A DNA stretch of 20,133 nucleotides from Paramacrobiotus richtersi (lineage: Eukaryota > Tardigrada > Eutardigrada > Parachela > Macrobiotidae): assembly GCA_034698045.1 (NCBI GenBank), contig JAQGAU010001278.1:1-20133 (forward strand), read 5' to 3'. A program made the translations under genes and the position numbers. Each line of letters opens with the position of its first letter. Within the stretch, counting starts at the first letter, position 1. The notes under the pieces are model-generated. The model ran no database searches and was not told the DNA's origin. It saw only the letters and a program-made list of their open reading frames with translations. Shown here one piece after another: positions 17,532-20,133 of this stretch.

Positions 17532-20133
17532 ATGCGGCAAAAAAGTGCAGCGACTAGTGCCGGGAGTGACGGCCCGCTTGTGGATACCATTCAAAGTGGT
17601 CACGATATGGCAGCCAGTGAATCTCCTCATTCATCGTTTATGGGACAGCTCTGCGTGATGCTTCACCGGAATCTCTTGCTGAAGAAGAAGAATCCAAAGT
17701 TAACGGCTGTGGTAAGCGAAATGGTTTCATTGTTAAACTTTGTGTCCGATACTGTGAACCAGACAGTTTCCTGAATCGGCCCGAGTACAGGTTGTTTCGA
17801 CACTATTTCACATATTAATAATAGTAGAGTATGCACATTGCCATATGTGTTCCGCTGTCCTCCCAGTCAGTCCATATGTAAATACCCGACTGTATATATA
17901 TCCAGCATACTGTAGTAGTACTACTTTCTTGACACATTCACTGATTCACATCAACGATCGAAACTCCTCCACGTCATTCCCGCGCATAGCTATTAGTAGA
18001 CTAGTAGCAGTACTCTATACAGTTTATACCTGATTCACAAGGCTGGTCCTTGAGATCCGCACAAGCCACTGCGTTCGGAAATGTGATTCCAAGCCTAGTC
18101 AGAGAGCTTAATTACTGGGTGCGACGATTACTCACGAGTATTCGCTCTCCACATGTGCTGTCGGACTTGTTGACCTAACTGAATTTACTCCTTAATACTG
18201 AATTGTGTTTGCAATTCTTATTTTTTTTACAGTTTTCAACTGGAAACTGTATTTTTAGTATGGAACTGAACTGTATTTTTTTGTGGAATATCGCTGCTGT
18301 CCAAAAAGACTGTTGTTTTGTTTGTATAAAATGTTTTTGTTTTTTTTAAAGAAATCTTGTTTTTTGGAATCGTTTTTTTAGCATGTCCATTAGCCATATC
18401 CATCGTAATGTCATAGGATCGGTACATCTGCATTTACAAAATCTTTAGTCAGATCAACTACGCTAGGTAAAGTGCAACTAAACCCAAACTTTTGCCGATT
18501 ATTACAGAACAAAAAACAACTTACATAATTATTTCAAAATGCCGACTGTATATTTTTCCACAAAAATGCAGTGGAACATGCTGTTGCTTATGCTGATATA
18601 AAACATGTAATGTTGTGTGACGGGAATTTAGTTCAGGGAATTTGGAAAAACATGGAAACCTGAACAAAATACTGGTAATATAAACAATGGAAATAATAAT
18701 CCGAAACATGGACAAGATATATTAGAAATATTTAAGTATGATTCTATCGTACTTCTAACTTGCGTCTTACAATAAGTATATGTTATCGGGGTACTTGTAT
18801 TGGTAATTACTACATCTGTAAAACGTCGTTCTTGATACAGGAAATCCTTCTGCCGTTGTACTTCCTGCTGATGTTCGCCATCCTCGGCCATCTGATGGAC
18901 ATGCGAACCATCCCGATACTGCCGGCCATCCCGAGATTTGCCGAAGAACCATTTAAATTCCAGTTGGTAAATTTCTTGGACCTGGCGTACGCGCCCAGGA
19001 ATCCGAAGACGGATCAGTTGATGGAACATGCCAAACAATACGTGGCCGGATCTCACGTGATGGTGACTTTGTATCCGTTTGAATCGCCAAGGGATCTGAT
19101 CAACGCTTACATGAAGTTTGATGATAATGCCAGTCTTCCGGCGGAAACTGTGGCCGTGGTATTCGAAGATCCCGAATTGAACACTTTGGATTATGTCCTA
19201 CGTTTTTCGTCTGGCGTTATGCCGGATACAAATCCTCCGCTTATACTGAAAACTAGTACGCTTGCAGATAAGAGTCGTGTTTAGTGCAGGCATGTTTAAC
19301 AACTTTATGATTAATTTTTAGGCGAATGTCGACCAATCGGTTACAATGCCTCCATTTCTTTTGGACCGGCAATTCCACAAGCTTGTAGGACTAACGATTA
19401 TGCTCACAAAGGATTTACCGCTTTGCAGACACTGATTTCCGTTGCGTACATGAAGGTACCGTTGCTCTCTATTTGTGTAGTATGTACTGTACATAAATCA
19501 CAGTTCGGTTTTCGAAACCGTGCAGCTTTCGGTGTAAGCGGTTGTCAGATGATAAGTACTCGTACCTGTGTTTTTTGTTGTTGTCTGAACTTCAGATTTT
19601 ACTTAGAGTTTGAATTTGATTGGGAGTGTAAACTGTTTTTATCAGTTTTCGTTCAAACTTTTGTGGTTTTTTACCGAATGAAATATATTTTTTCATGGAT
19701 ATATTTTTATATAAATGTATATATATTTTCATATACATACATATTTTCATATACAATATTTTACGCAGTAGTTTTTGTTTCAGACGAAGCTTAATCTCTC
19801 CAACACGGATTTGCCCCTTCCGAAGTTAAGTGCCGTTATGATGCCCGAACCGGAAGTGCGGGATTATGAAATGGGCGAAGCCGTTTTGCGCGCTCTTCCA
19901 GCCACACAAATTCTGAACATTCTCGGACTTTACGCCGTCTTTCTGGTTGTTTACGTCGTGACTGAGCGCGAAAAGAAGTACATCGAAAATATGAAAATTA
20001 TGGGACTACGGCCAACTGTGTACTGGCTGAGTTGGGTGTTACTCTATGGCTTGCTGATGACGGTCGTGTCGGCACTGACGATTCTGATGGCAGCATATTT
20101 TTCCGTTTGGCCGCGCAGTAATGTCTTCATGAT
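17532..20133 (+). CDS. Second ABCA-subfamily transporter, ABCA5-like paralogue, 3' truncated by the window
   Basis: Four coding exons are visible: 17532-17711, 18841-19273, 19322-19455 and 19784 to the window end. They code an N tail, TM1 (ending LTAV, then EILLPLYFLLMFAILG), a modest first loop with the ECRPIG and GFTALQTLISVAYMK segments, and TMD1 helices carrying VVYVVTEREKKYIENMKIMGL. Exon ends and phases (0, 1, 0) match the neighbouring ABCA gene exactly, which marks a tandem duplication. The start at 17532 leaves 35 residues before FMGQL, against 34 before FFGQL in the neighbour. An ATG at 17391 is also in frame, but a good splice acceptor at 17451-17452 suggests the leader is spliced there. 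The donor of exon 2 could be at 19274 (favoured by homology) or 19277. Both NBDs lie beyond the window. Confidence 0.88.
17712..18840 (+). other. First coding intron of ABCA gene 2
   Basis: The donor is GTAAGC at 17712 and the acceptor is CTTGATACAG before 18841, with a phase 0 join inside TM1. At 1,129 bases it is almost three times the equivalent intron of gene 1. It contains T-rich runs, a 12-base direct repeat AACTGTATTTTT (18245-18256 and 18269-18280), and a 17-base match to 14856-14872. No gene was seen. Confidence 0.8.
19456..19783 (+). other. Third coding intron of ABCA gene 2, with AT-rich repeat
   Basis: The donor is GTACCG at 19456 and the acceptor is TTTTTGTTTCAG before 19784, with a phase 0 join. 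The equivalent intron in gene 1 is only 72 bases. Near its 3' end an 18-base unit starting ATATTTTCATATACA is repeated (19723-19740, 19741-19758) within a longer TA-rich tract. Confidence 0.8.

Noticed and set aside
1..20133. Bacterial operon, phage, CRISPR or defence-system reading of the window
   Set aside because: Genes are split by many GT-AG introns and encode metazoan ZP and full-length ABCA proteins; no repeat-spacer array or prokaryotic gene cluster is present.

Overview
The window reads as nuclear DNA of an invertebrate animal, most likely an ecdysozoan such as an arthropod or tardigrade. The evidence is three intron-rich plus-strand genes with GT-AG splice sites, phase-consistent exons and AT-rich introns of about 56 to 1,100 bases, plus a membrane-anchored zona pellucida (ZP) protein that resembles the cuticle-organising miniature/dusky family. 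The exact lineage cannot be fixed from sequence alone. All gene models were assembled by hand from reading frame, splice phase and recognisable family motifs, with no transcript evidence.

Region 1 (1-4547): a ZP-domain type I membrane protein. Four exons are visible (536-1832, 2258-2708, 3315-3616, 4081-4547) and join without a frame break. The signal-peptide exon lies upstream of 536 or outside the window. The ZP-N half is split by about 290 residues of Gly/Asn/Gln-rich, probably disordered sequence. ZP-C, a Ser-rich linker, a furin site, one transmembrane helix and a short cytosolic tail follow.

Region 2 (4548-12958): a compact upstream region with several candidate regulatory motifs, then a complete ABCA-subfamily full transporter of 16 coding exons and 1,704 predicted residues, arranged TMD1-NBD1-TMD2-NBD2. 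Length, small extracellular loops and the NBD1 flanks suggest the ABCA5/6/8/9/10-like group. NBD1 has Gln in place of the switch His, while NBD2 keeps His.

Region 3 (12959-17452): about 4.5 kb with no gene I can support. It holds a 42-base minisatellite, a nuclear-receptor-type inverted repeat, CRE-like sites and small repeats.

Region 4 (17453-20133): the first four exons of a second ABCA gene, cut by the window end. Its exon boundaries and phases match the first ABCA gene, so the pair is a tandem duplication, though the proteins have diverged widely.

No operon, CRISPR array, tRNA, rRNA or intact mobile element was seen, and no wholly new system. The unusual points are the interrupted ZP-N domain, the asymmetric ATPase sites and the candidate upstream regulatory motifs.
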